Below are positions 16,533 through 24,981 of a stretch of 64,000 nucleotides of DNA, in pieces. The position numbers and the translations under genes are program-made. Origin of the DNA: Alphaproteobacteria bacterium (GTDB taxonomy: Bacteria > Pseudomonadota > Alphaproteobacteria > CACIAM-22H2); the NCBI GenBank assembly GCA_017308135.1, contig JAFKFM010000008.1, positions 124,001-188,000 on the forward strand. The letters are read 5' to 3'. Position 1 is the stretch's first letter. Each line of letters begins with the position of its first letter. The notes under the pieces were generated by a model. The model made no database searches. It was not told the origin of the DNA and saw nothing but the letters and a program-made list of their open reading frames with translations.

Positions 16533-17833
16533 GTCGCGGCCAAGGCGGTGTCGAGATCGCGGATCAGATCGTCCACGTTCTCGATGCCGATCGACAAGCG
16601 AATGACGTCGGGGCCGGCACCGGCCTTCACGCGCTGTTCCTCGGTCAATTGGCGGTGGGTGGTGGAGGCGGGATGAATGATGAGCGAACGCGTGTCGCCG
16701 ATATTGGCGAGATGGCTGAACAACTCGACCGTCTCCACGACCTTCATGCCCGCGTCGTAGCCGCCCTTCACACCGAAGGTGAAGACCGAGCCGGGGCCTT
16801 TGGGCAGGTATTTCTTGGCGAGCGCGTGATAGGGGCTCGACTTCAACCCGGCATAGGAGACCCAAGCGACCTTCGGATGGGCGGCCAGGAACGCCGCCAC
16901 CGCTTGCGCATTGGCCACGTGCGCCGCCATGCGCAGATGCAAAGTCTCGATGCCGGAGATCGTGAGATAGGCGTTGAGCGGGGCCATCGTCGGGCCCAGA
17001 TCGCGCAGGCCCACGGCGCGCGTTTTCATCGTGTAGCCGAAATCGCCGAAGGTCTCGGCGAATTTGAGGCCGTGATAGGCGGGATCGGCTTCGGTCATCG
17101 ATGGGAATTTGCCGGACGCGAACCAATCGAACTTGCCGCTTTCGACGACCGCGCCGCCCATCGCGTTGCCGTGGCCCGACAGGAACTTGGTCGTCGAGTG
17201 CAGGATAATGTCCGCCCCCCAATCGAAGGGCTTGCACAGGAAAGGCGTGGCCAGCGTGTTATCGACCATCAGCGGGATCTTCGCCTTGCGCGCGACTTGC
17301 GCGACCGCTTCCAGGTCGACGATCACGCCGCCGGGATTGGCGAGCAATTCGCAGAAGATCGCCTTGGTGTTCGGGCCGATCGCGGCATCGAAATTCTTCG
17401 GGTCCGACGGGTCGACGAAATCGACCCCCCAGCCGAATTTCTTGAAGGCGTGGGTGAACTGCGTGACCGAGCCGCCATAGAGATTTCGGCTGGCGACGAA
17501 GCGGTCGCCCGGCTCCATCAGCGAGAAGAAGGCGAGCAATTGCGCCGCGTGGCCCGAGCTCGTGCATACCGTGCCGCGCCCGCCTTCGAGACTGGCGATG
17601 CGTTCCTCCAGCACCGCGACGGTGGGGTTCGTCAGACGCGAATAGATATAGCCGAAAGTCTGCAGGTTGAAGAGCGAGGCGGCATGATCCGCATCCTCGA
17701 ACACATAGGCCGTCGTCTGGTGGATCGGCGTCGAGCGCGCCCCCGTCGTCGGGTCGGGCGTGGCACCGGCATGCACGGCACGCGTGGCGAAACCGAATTT
17801 TTCGCGTGGAGCGCCGGGGCGTTGGTCGGGCAT
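16529..17833 (-). CDS. metY: O-acetylhomoserine sulfhydrylase (PLP)
   Basis: 434-residue Cys/Met-metabolism PLP enzyme making homocysteine from O-acetylhomoserine and sulfide. Seen: N-terminal [23 protein letters not shown], the Y-x-R of the active site ([10 protein letters not shown]), LEGG, and the PLP lysine Lys216 in [17 protein letters not shown]. The length (about 430) and the insert [13 protein letters not shown] match the MetY subgroup rather than MetB/MetC (about 390). ATG start. Only 65 bases separate it from the divergent MFS gene, and no SAM-II riboswitch core was seen in them. Confidence 0.93.
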   Translation of the reverse strand: MPDQRPGAPREKFGFATRAVHAGATPDPTTGARSTPIHQTTAYVFEDADHAASLFNLQTFGYIYSRLTNPTVAVLEERIASLEGGRGTVCTSSGHAAQLLAFFSLMEPGDRFVASRNLYGGSVTQFTHAFKKFGWGVDFVDPSDPKNFDAAIGPNTKAIFCELLANPGGVIVDLEAVAQVARKAKIPLMVDNTLATPFLCKPFDWGADIILHSTTKFLSGHGNAMGGAVVESGKFDWFASGKFPSMTEADPAYHGLKFAETFGDFGYTMKTRAVGLRDLGPTMAPLNAYLTISGIETLHLRMAAHVANAQAVAAFLAAHPKVAWVSYAGLKSSPYHALAKKYLPKGPGSVFTFGVKGGYDAGMKVVETVELFSHLANIGDTRSLIIHPASTTHRQLTEEQRVKAGAGPDVIRLSIGIENVDDLIRDLDTALAAT

Positions 17834-17898
17834 GTTTGGTTCTCCCAGGAGTCGGCGGCATGTTGCATCGCGGGCCCGGGGAAGGGAAGTTTCTCGTC

Positions 17899-19077
17899 AT
17901 GCGCGAATGGCGGTTGGTGATCTGGCTTTCGCTCGCCCAGATGATTTCCTGGGGGACGCTGTTTTACGGCTTCGCGGTGATCGTGGGGCCGATGGAGCGC
18001 GAACTCGGCTGGTCGAAAACCGAAATCTACGCCGCCGCGTCGATCGGATTGATGGTCTCGGGGCTCGTCGCGTTGCCCGTGGGCGCATGGATGGACCGGC
18101 ATGGCGGCTTGCTGTCGATGACCGGCGGCTCGATCGCCGGCGGCTTGCTGATGATCGCCTGGGCCTTCGTACAAACGCCCGCGCAGTTCTACGCGATCTG
18201 GATCGGCATGGGCGCCGTGCTCGCTTGCGTGCTTTATCAGCCGGGCTTCGCGGTCGTCGCGGCGAATGTGCGCGATTGGAAGCGCGGCATTCTGATCATG
18301 ACGTTCCTGGGCGGGCTCGCCAGCACGGCGTTCATTCCGCTGGGCCACACCATCAACGACCTGCTCGGCTGGCGCATGACGGCGACGATTTGGGGCGCCG
18401 TGAACCTCACCGTTTGCGTCGCGATCCATTTCTATTGGTTGCGGGGCACGCGCGCGAAAGGCGAAGCGGCGGAGAAGGCGGATGCCGGCGCTTCCGAATC
18501 CGCCCTCAAACTCGCGATGCGCCGGCCGGCGTTCTGGGGGCTCGGCTTCGTCTATTTCGTCTATAATTTTTCGGTCAACGCGATCACCTTCCATTTGATC
18601 GGGTTGTTGGGCGAACGCGACGTCGATCCCGACACGATCATTCTCGTCTGGGCGACGATCGGGCCGATGCAGGTCGCGGGCCGGATGAGCCTGTTCGCCT
18701 TCGGACCCAAGCTCGACGCGCGGCTCGTCGCGCGCGTGGCGATGGCGGGCTTGCTGATCGGCATGGTGACGCTGGCGACGGGTGCGGCCACATTGGCGCC
18801 CCTGCTGGTGTTCGCGTTTTTCCACGGGGCGGGGAACGGCTTGATGACGATCGTCAAAGGCACGATCGCGCCCGATATTTTCGGGCCGCGCGCCTATGCG
18901 ACAGTCAACGGCGCCTTGACCGTGCCGCATCAATTCGCCGCCGCCGCGGCGCCGGTCGCCGCCGCCGCCTTGTGGGGCGTGTTCGGCTATGACGGCGTGC
19001 TGCTGATCTTGCTCGGCCTTTTGTCGGCGGGTTTCCTCGCCATGCTCGCGGTCACGACGGTGCGGCGCGCTTCATGA
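17899..19077 (+). CDS. MFS transporter, tandem copy 1
   Basis: 392 residues with about 12 membrane segments, of the monocarboxylate/oxalate-formate antiporter-like branch: FYGFAVIVGPMERELGWSK in helix 1, GAWMDRHGG as the loop 2-3 signature, VVAANVRDWKRG in loop 4-5. ATG 17899 has GGGAAGGGAAG upstream. The following gene is a close relative, begins in an ATGA overlap and shares long blocks (PMERxLGW, VSGLxALPVGAWMDR, RRPAFWGLGFVY). Organic acid transport is likely but not shown. Confidence 0.88.
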   Translation: MREWRLVIWLSLAQMISWGTLFYGFAVIVGPMERELGWSKTEIYAAASIGLMVSGLVALPVGAWMDRHGGLLSMTGGSIAGGLLMIAWAFVQTPAQFYAIWIGMGAVLACVLYQPGFAVVAANVRDWKRGILIMTFLGGLASTAFIPLGHTINDLLGWRMTATIWGAVNLTVCVAIHFYWLRGTRAKGEAAEKADAGASESALKLAMRRPAFWGLGFVYFVYNFSVNAITFHLIGLLGERDVDPDTIILVWATIGPMQVAGRMSLFAFGPKLDARLVARVAMAGLLIGMVTLATGAATLAPLLVFAFFHGAGNGLMTIVKGTIAPDIFGPRAYATVNGALTVPHQFAAAAAPVAAAALWGVFGYDGVLLILLGLLSAGFLAMLAVTTVRRAS

Positions 19078-20246
19078 AGGAGATGCGTTTCGTCGTTTGG
19101 TTTTCGATCGCCCAGCTCATCGTGGGCGGCGCGCTCTACTACAGCTTCGCGGTGATCGCGGGGCCGATGGAACGCGATCTCGGCTGGACGAAGCCCGAGA
19201 TCTACGGGGCGTTGACGCTCGGGTTGGTCGTTTCGGGCCTGTCGGCGCTGCCCGTGGGCGCGTGGATGGACCGATATGGCGGGTTCTGGCCGATGACGCT
19301 GGGATCGATCGCCGGCGGTCTGTTGATGGTCGCCTGGGCGTTCGTCGAAACGCTGCCCCAATTCTACGCGCTGTGGGTCGCGATGGGGATGGCGTTCGCG
19401 TGCTCGCTTTACGATCCCGCATTCGCGGTCGTCGCGGCGAATGTCCGCGACTGGCGGCGCGGCATATTGACCATGACGCTGATCGGCGGCTTCTCGATCA
19501 CCGTCTTCGTGCCGCTGATGCATTATCTCAACGAGGCCTTCGGCTGGCGAAACGCGTTGATCGCGACGGGATGTCTGACCGCGATCACGTGCGGCTCGAT
19601 CAATTTCTACTGGCTGCGGGGCGCCCGCGCCAAAGGCGTCGCGGCCGAAGCGGCCGATGCGACGCAAACCGGTTCGGCTTTGGCGGCGGCGTCGCGCCGG
19701 CCGGCGTTTTGGGGATTGGGCTTCGTCTATATCGCGTATAATTTCGCGATCGGCGTGGTGACGTTCCACCTGATCGGCTTGCTGGGCGAACGTGGCGTCG
19801 ATCCTGATACGATCGTGCTGGTGTGGGCGGCGATCGGGCCGATGCAAGTCGTCGGGCGCTTGACGCTGATGGTGCTGGGCGCGCGCGTCGACGGGCGGTT
19901 GACCGCGCGGGTCGCGATTTTCTGCTTGTTGATGGCGATGGCGTTGCTGGTCAGCGGGATCGACGCGCTCGTGCCGCTGCTCGCTTTCGCCGCGATCTAC
20001 GGTATCGGTAACGGGTTGATGACGATCGTGCGCGGCACGATCGTGCCCGAGCTGTTCGGCCCGCGCGATTACGCGACCGTCAACGGGGCGCTGGCGCTGC
20101 CGTTCAATTTGTCGCGGGCACTCGCCCCGGGGATCGCGGCCGCGCTGTGGCGCATTTCCGGCGGCTATGACGGCGTGACGCTGGCGCTGTTCGCCGCGTT
20201 GAGCGCCGCCTTCGTCGCAATCTGGCTGGTGACGATCAGGAAATGA
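19074..20246 (+). CDS. MFS transporter, tandem copy 2
   Basis: 390 residues and about 12 membrane segments, a paralogue of the preceding gene with which it shares the ATGA junction. Conserved blocks: FAVIAGPMERDLGWTKPEIY, LPVGAWMDRYGG, AFAVVAANVRDWRRG, GLGFVYIAYNF, GNGLMTIVRGTI. Divergence is spread along the chain, so this is an old tandem duplication rather than recent copying. The two may act on different substrates. The last 11 bases overlap a convergent micro-protein gene. Confidence 0.88.
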   Translation: MKEMRFVVWFSIAQLIVGGALYYSFAVIAGPMERDLGWTKPEIYGALTLGLVVSGLSALPVGAWMDRYGGFWPMTLGSIAGGLLMVAWAFVETLPQFYALWVAMGMAFACSLYDPAFAVVAANVRDWRRGILTMTLIGGFSITVFVPLMHYLNEAFGWRNALIATGCLTAITCGSINFYWLRGARAKGVAAEAADATQTGSALAAASRRPAFWGLGFVYIAYNFAIGVVTFHLIGLLGERGVDPDTIVLVWAAIGPMQVVGRLTLMVLGARVDGRLTARVAIFCLLMAMALLVSGIDALVPLLAFAAIYGIGNGLMTIVRGTIVPELFGPRDYATVNGALALPFNLSRALAPGIAAALWRISGGYDGVTLALFAALSAAFVAIWLVTIRK

Positions 20247-20409
20247 CCGTGCGCTTGCACGGGGCATTCAACGCCGCCGGCGCGATCTGTTCGGGCACCG
20301 CCCGGAACAAAGCCGCGATCTTGGCGAAGACCGCGCCAAAGGCTTGCGCGCGCAGCGTGCGCGCGTTGGCGATGTGGAACTCGAGTTCGGCGGCGGAAAT
20401 CTGCGGCAT
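20236..20409 (-). CDS. 57-residue RSP_7527-like small protein
   Basis: Short gene read directly from the sequence: ATG at 20407-20409, TGA at 20236-20238. The peptide begins MPQISAAELEFHIANARTLR and continues AQAFGAVFAKIAALF. This resembles the small alphaproteobacterial proteins annotated as the RSP_7527 family (amphipathic helix with basic arginines, membrane-associating face). A GGAG ribosome site lies 8 bases upstream. It overlaps the end of the MFS gene on the other strand by 11 bases and is divergent from the LysR gene. Function unknown. Confidence 0.65.
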   Translation of the reverse strand: MPQISAAELEFHIANARTLRAQAFGAVFAKIAALFRAVPEQIAPAALNAPCKRTVIS

Positions 20410-20530
20410 GGGGGAGCTCCAAGGCGGCGGTAACGGGATTGCGTAACTGGAGCTTGTTAGGGTTCGCCGCTGGCGATAATCACCGATTTTGGCCTATCAT
20501 TTGTGAACCAACGTCACAAATGGGGCCGGT

Positions 20531-21424
20531 ATGGATCAATCGGGGGAAATGGCCGCTTTCGTCGCCGCGGTCGAGCGGGGCGGGTTTTCGGCCGCCGCGC
20601 GGGCGATGAAGCTCACGCCGTCGGCGTTGTCGAAGCTCGTCGGGCGATTGGAAGCGCGGCTTGGCGTGCGCTTGCTGGCGCGCACGACGCGCACCGTGAC
20701 GCTGACGCCCGAAGGCGAAGCCTATTACGCGCGCGCTCGGCGCATCGTCGCCGATATCCGCGAAGCGGAGTTGGAGGTCGCGGGTTTCCGCGCGCGGCCG
20801 CGCGGCGTGCTGAAGATCAACACCGGCAACGCGTTCGGCTATCACCAGCTGGTCCCCGCCTTGCCGGAATTCCTGGCGCGCAATCCCGATCTGCGCGTGC
20901 AGCTATCCTTCGTCGATAAGCGCGTCGATCTGATCGAGAGCGGCGACGATGTCGGGATCCGGATCGGCGAAGTCGTCGACGACCGTTTGGTCGCGCGGCG
21001 CATCGCGGAGGTGAGCCGCACGATTTGCGCGTCGCCCGCTTATCTTGCCCGGCGCGGCGTGCCCAAGCGGCCGGAGGATCTGCGCGACCACGATTGCGTG
21101 ACCATGTCCGACATTCCGCATCTCGCGCATTGGCCGTTCAAATCGGGCATCGTCGAAGTGACGGGCCCGGCGAGCGTCGACAGCGCCAACGCGATGCTCG
21201 ATCTCGGCATCGCGGGCGTTGGCGTCATCCGAATGGGCGATTTCGCGCTGATCGACGCGATCCGCGACGGCCGCTTGGTGCCGATCCTGACGGATTGGCA
21301 TGTCCGCGATCCGGTGACGATCTGGGCCGTCTATCCGCAAACGCGCAATCGGGTGCCGAAAACGGCGGCGTTCGTCGAATTCCTGCAAGGCAGGTTCGGC
21401 CATGCCCCATGGCGGATCGCCTGA
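20531..21424 (+). CDS. LysR-family transcriptional regulator
   Basis: 297 residues. The N-terminal winged helix-turn-helix (about 1-60) reads MAAFVAAVERGGFSAAARAM, LTPSALSKLVGRLEARLGVRL and ARTTRTVTLTPEG. The C-terminal effector domain (about 90-290) belongs to the CrgA-like group. It is divergent from the 57-residue gene across 121 bases, a usual arrangement for LysR targets, and precedes the EamA genes by 43 bases on the same strand. Effector unknown. Confidence 0.93.
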   Translation: MDQSGEMAAFVAAVERGGFSAAARAMKLTPSALSKLVGRLEARLGVRLLARTTRTVTLTPEGEAYYARARRIVADIREAELEVAGFRARPRGVLKINTGNAFGYHQLVPALPEFLARNPDLRVQLSFVDKRVDLIESGDDVGIRIGEVVDDRLVARRIAEVSRTICASPAYLARRGVPKRPEDLRDHDCVTMSDIPHLAHWPFKSGIVEVTGPASVDSANAMLDLGIAGVGVIRMGDFALIDAIRDGRLVPILTDWHVRDPVTIWAVYPQTRNRVPKTAAFVEFLQGRFGHAPWRIA

Positions 21425-21467
21425 CGGGCTGCTAAGAAGGCGCCGGAGAAACCGTCAGACGAGATAA

Positions 21468-22343
21468 ATGATTCTTTCCGACAACGCGCGTGGCGCGCTG
21501 CTGCTGTCAAGCGCGATGACGATCTTCGTCGCCAACGACGCGGCGATGAAACTCGCCGCCCAGAACATTCCGATGATCCAGGCGCTCGCCGTGCGCGGCG
21601 TGTTGGCGACGTCGCTGTTCTGTTTGATCGCGTGGCGGGCGGGCGCCTTCGCCAAGATTTCGACGCTGCGCGATCCCAAGATGATGCTGCGTACGGTGGC
21701 GGAGGTCGTGGGATCGATGCTGTTCATGCTGTCGCTGGCGCATATCCCGCTGGCGACGGCGGCGGCGCTGAACCAGGCCGTGCCGCTGCTGACGATCCCC
21801 TTCGCGATGCTGTTGCTGGGCGAAAAAGTCGGCTGGCGGCGCATCGCGGCGCTGCTCGCCGGCTTCGCGGGCGTGATGCTGATTTTGAAGCCGTCGCCCG
21901 CGGGCGTCGATCCATGGCTGCTGGCGTCGTTCGCATCGGCCTGGGTATTCGCGTTCCGCGATTCGATCACGCGGATGCTGTCGTCGCATATCCCCACAGT
22001 TCTGGTCACGTTGCTGATGTCGGCCTCGATGATGACCGTCGGCGTGATCGGCACGATCGCGACGGGCTGGACGGCGATGTCGCTCGAAAGCTGGGGCCTG
22101 ATTGCGATCGCGACGGTCGCGGTCGCAGGCGGCTACACGCTTCAGGTCGCGGCATTTCGCGTGGGCGAGTTGTCGCTGGTCGGCGGCTTTCGCTACGCCG
22201 GGCTGATCGGTTCTGCATTCGCGGGTTGGGTCTTGTGGGATTATCTGCCCGATGCGCTGACCTGGACGGGTATGGCGCTGATCGTCGCGTCGGGGATTTA
22301 CGCGCTGCATCGCAGCCGCGTGCGCGCGGGACGCGCGCCGTGA
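21468..22343 (+). CDS. EamA-family DMT transporter, tandem copy 1
   Basis: 291 residues with ten hydrophobic segments in two EamA repeats; the first ends PFAMLLLGEKVGWRRIAALLAGFAGVM (split at about residue 105), the second ends with GWVLWDYLP and GMALIVASGIYAL. These inner-membrane carriers export amino acids, metabolites or drugs. The stop overlaps the GTG start of the next, related carrier (GTGA), so the pair is translationally coupled. Confidence 0.85.
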   Translation: MILSDNARGALLLSSAMTIFVANDAAMKLAAQNIPMIQALAVRGVLATSLFCLIAWRAGAFAKISTLRDPKMMLRTVAEVVGSMLFMLSLAHIPLATAAALNQAVPLLTIPFAMLLLGEKVGWRRIAALLAGFAGVMLILKPSPAGVDPWLLASFASAWVFAFRDSITRMLSSHIPTVLVTLLMSASMMTVGVIGTIATGWTAMSLESWGLIAIATVAVAGGYTLQVAAFRVGELSLVGGFRYAGLIGSAFAGWVLWDYLPDALTWTGMALIVASGIYALHRSRVRAGRAP

Positions 22344-23206
22344 CCCCGGGCAACCGCAACGGCATTTTGGCGGTCGTCGTGGCGATGACGCTGTTCGCCT
22401 TCTCCGACACGATCATGAAACTCGCCCTTGCCGACGTGCCCGCCGGCCAGTTGCTGTTCGTGCGCGGCATCATTCTGGTGATCGCCGGCTCGTTTCTGGT
22501 TTGGCGATCGGGCGGCTTCGCCCAGCCGCGCGCGTTCATCGAGCCGCATACGGTGCTGCGCGGGTTGATCGAGGCGGTCGCCGCCTTCTGCTTCATCGCG
22601 GCGCTGGGGCATATCCCGCTCGCGCTCAACGCCACGATCAATATGGCGACACCGTTGCTGGTGTTGCCGGTCGCGGCGGCGCTGCTGGGCGAGCGTTTCG
22701 GCTGGCGGCGCGTCGGCGCCATTCTGGCGGGCTTCGCCGGCGTGCTGCTGATTTTGCGCCCCGGCGCGGAAGGGTTCGACATTTGGCTCGCCGTGTCGTT
22801 CCTGTCGGCGGTTCTCTGCGCCGTTCGCGACGTCATCACGCGGCGCATTCCGCAATACGTACCCTCGGCGGTCGTGACGCTCGTGACGCTGGCTTCCGTC
22901 GGTTTGTTCGGCGGCGCGGTCGCGTTTTTGCAAGGCTTCGTGCCGATGCCGGGCTTCGCGTGGTTCGTGGTTTTCGCCTCCGCGCTGATCTCGGGCACGG
23001 GGATGTATTGCATGGTTCTGTCGATGCGCTTGGGCGAGGTGACCGTCGTTTCGCCGTTCCGCTACACGGGTCTTATCAGCACGACGCTGCTGGGCTGGGC
23101 CGTCTGGGGTTATCTGCCGGATGTCTACGCGTGGTGCGGCATGGCGTTGATCGTCGCGGCGGGGCTTTACGCGCTGTGGCGGGAGCGAAAGGTGAGGGCG
23201 GCATGA
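22340..23206 (+). CDS. EamA-family DMT transporter, tandem copy 2
   Basis: 288 residues with ten membrane segments. It resembles the preceding gene in layout and blocks (NxxxPLLxxPxAxxLLGExxGWRR, LAGFAGVxLIL, GMALIVAxGxYAL). GTG start at 22340, inside the end of copy 1. Substrate unknown; two non-identical subunits might form a heteromer, as in paired small DMT carriers, but these full-length proteins usually act alone or as homodimers. Confidence 0.85.
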   Translation: MTPGNRNGILAVVVAMTLFAFSDTIMKLALADVPAGQLLFVRGIILVIAGSFLVWRSGGFAQPRAFIEPHTVLRGLIEAVAAFCFIAALGHIPLALNATINMATPLLVLPVAAALLGERFGWRRVGAILAGFAGVLLILRPGAEGFDIWLAVSFLSAVLCAVRDVITRRIPQYVPSAVVTLVTLASVGLFGGAVAFLQGFVPMPGFAWFVVFASALISGTGMYCMVLSMRLGEVTVVSPFRYTGLISTTLLGWAVWGYLPDVYAWCGMALIVAAGLYALWRERKVRAA

Positions 23207-23448
23207 GCACCGCGTTGAAGATCCGGCTGGCGTTTTCCGGCCTGCTGACCGTCGTGATGACGGCGATCGTGTCGTGCATTTCGACGGTCCGTGTTCTCGG
23301 CCCCGCCGACGTCATTGCCGATCCCGCCGCGTTCTTCGACGCGTGGATTCATGCGTGGTTCTATTCCTGGATCGTCGCGGCACCCACGGTCTATTTCGTG
23401 GCGCCGTGGGCGCGCGGCAAGGTCGAAGGCTGGTTCGCGCCGAAGTGA
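23203..23448 (+). CDS. DUF2798-like small membrane protein
   Basis: 81 residues, two membrane helices (about 8-28 and 47-66) flanking FFDAWIHAWFYSWIVAAPTVYFVAPWARG. This two-helix pattern with SxxxTxxxS in the first helix and W-rich second helix fits DUF2798. ATG overlaps the stop of the EamA copy 2 gene. Function unknown. Confidence 0.75.
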   Translation: MSTALKIRLAFSGLLTVVMTAIVSCISTVRVLGPADVIADPAAFFDAWIHAWFYSWIVAAPTVYFVAPWARGKVEGWFAPK

Positions 23449-23449
23449 T

Positions 23450-24520
23450 TCAGCGCCATAAGCCCCGGCGCATCAGCCAATCCTGCACGCGCTCGGCGAC
23501 TTGGTCCGAATTCTTGTCCATCATCGGCATATGGCTGTTGCCCGCGATCCCGCCGCGCGGCAGGTCGAGCACGTCGACCTGCGCGCCGGCGGCGCGCAAG
23601 ACTTCGAAATAGCGCAATCCATTGCCCTTGATCGCGGGCCAGCGCGTATCCTGTTCGATGTAGTCGCCGTAGATCGCCAACACGGGCACGCCCTTGATCT
23701 CGGCCGCACGGCCGGGATCGCCGAAACCCGTCGGCTCGATCGCCACGATCGCGCGCACCTTGTCGGGCCGCGCTTCGGCCGCGCGGAAGGCGAATTGCCC
23801 GGCCTGGCTATGCGCCACCAGCACGCAAGGGCAGCTGCGGTCGACCAGCGCGATATAGGCTTCGGTGATCGCGTCGTCGGTCGAGGTCCATCGCGGCACC
23901 ATCTGGCGCACGAGCTGGTCGTAGGTATCGGCCGGGAATTGATTGCCGGCCAGCACCTCGCGCTTGGCGAAGGAGCCGGGCCCGTCGCCGATGCGGAAGC
24001 GCTCGAAGGCTTCGGGCTGCGCCAGGAACACCGGCTCGCCCCGGAAGATATCGGGAAATTGCGCCCAACCCGCGCGCCCGCGTTCGACCGCGTCGGCGTT
24101 GTGCACGGTCCAGCCGCGCCGCAGGAAGAAATTGAGCCAGCCATCGCGCCCGTCGGGCGTGGTTTCGTACTGCACGCCCGTCATGCCGCCGCCATGCATC
24201 AGCACCAGCGGTGCGGCACCGCGCTTCCAGCGCGGTTCGAACCATTGCGCGTACATGTGTTCGACCAGGAACGTGCCATTGGGATCGATGCGCGCGATCG
24301 GCCCGCCGGGCGTGAACTGCACGTCGCGCACCGGCTTGCCCACGATCGTCACCGCGCGCCCGCCGACATGGTACGAGCCCATATTCGCGAGAACGATATC
24401 GCCTTTGGGCGACGATGCGGGCGTGCCATCGGCCGCGACGGTCGATCCGCCGCCGCCACCGCAAGCGGCGAGGGGCAACAGGCAAGCGACGGCAAGCGAC
24501 AATCGGCGGAAAAGCGGCAT
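23450..24520 (-). CDS. Alpha/beta-hydrolase lipoprotein
   Basis: 356 residues. The N-terminus is a lipoprotein signal with lipobox LAAC (MPLFRRLSLAVACLLPLAAC), so the protein is lipid-anchored in the envelope. The hydrolase body shows the oxyanion region VLMHGGGMTG, nucleophile elbow AHSQAG (Ser in the G/A-H-S-x-A-G pattern), and a late NSHMPMM segment carrying the candidate catalytic His. This layout resembles exported esterases annotated as alpha/beta-fold hydrolases. It lies 8 bases after the membrane-protein gene of pseudokinase module 2 on the same strand and may be in the same transcript. Confidence 0.82.
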   Translation of the reverse strand: MPLFRRLSLAVACLLPLAACGGGGGSTVAADGTPASSPKGDIVLANMGSYHVGGRAVTIVGKPVRDVQFTPGGPIARIDPNGTFLVEHMYAQWFEPRWKRGAAPLVLMHGGGMTGVQYETTPDGRDGWLNFFLRRGWTVHNADAVERGRAGWAQFPDIFRGEPVFLAQPEAFERFRIGDGPGSFAKREVLAGNQFPADTYDQLVRQMVPRWTSTDDAITEAYIALVDRSCPCVLVAHSQAGQFAFRAAEARPDKVRAIVAIEPTGFGDPGRAAEIKGVPVLAIYGDYIEQDTRWPAIKGNGLRYFEVLRAAGAQVDVLDLPRGGIAGNSHMPMMDKNSDQVAERVQDWLMRRGLWR

Positions 24521-24528
24521 GGCGGACC

Positions 24529-24981
24529 TCAACCCGGTGGAGTCAGCGGTTCTTTGATCGACTCGCCCCACTCGCCGATCAGCGCGGTTTGACGCTCTTC
24601 CAGGATCGCGAACTGTTCCTTTTGTTCGCGCGTGGTGATCGCTTCGCCGATCGCGGGCACGATGATGGCGACGGCGGTCCCCGCCATTCCGGCGGCGACG
24701 GGCACGCCCCAGGCCCACATATCGCCCATGATGAAGCGCGTGTTGTCGAGCAAGCCCGCCAGCACGACCGGGCCGGCGGCGGCCAGCGTCATCGCCGCCG
24801 AACCGATCCAGGCGAAGCGCCGCTTGCTGCCTTCCATGATGTAGACGGCCGCGCACGGCGTGAACACGCCGATGATATAGGCGAGCAGCGCGGGCTTCAG
24901 GATCAGTACCGCGACGGCAAGCACCGTGGCGCCGAGAATGGCGAGAGCGATCAGGATTCCGCGGAAGCCGAGCGATCTCAT
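24529..24981 (-). CDS. Small integral membrane protein, partner of pseudokinase (copy 2)
   Basis: 150 residues with about four hydrophobic segments (8-27, 30-48, 58-80, 88-112) followed by a charged tail ending IGEWGESIKEPLTPPG. It is coupled to the upstream pseudokinase by an ATGA overlap. Size, topology and position mirror the gene at 4163-4630 (which has an EVWGDRLARPLP tail), so I treat them as a paralogous pair; direct identity is low outside the tail. No named family recognised. Confidence 0.75.
   Translation of the reverse strand: MRSLGFRGILIALAILGATVLAVAVLILKPALLAYIIGVFTPCAAVYIMEGSKRRFAWIGSAAMTLAAAGPVVLAGLLDNTRFIMGDMWAWGVPVAAGMAGTAVAIIVPAIGEAITTREQKEQFAILEERQTALIGEWGESIKEPLTPPG

Noticed and set aside
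17834..17898. SAM-II riboswitch upstream of metY
   Set aside because: Only 65 bases lie between the divergent starts and no riboswitch core pattern was seen.
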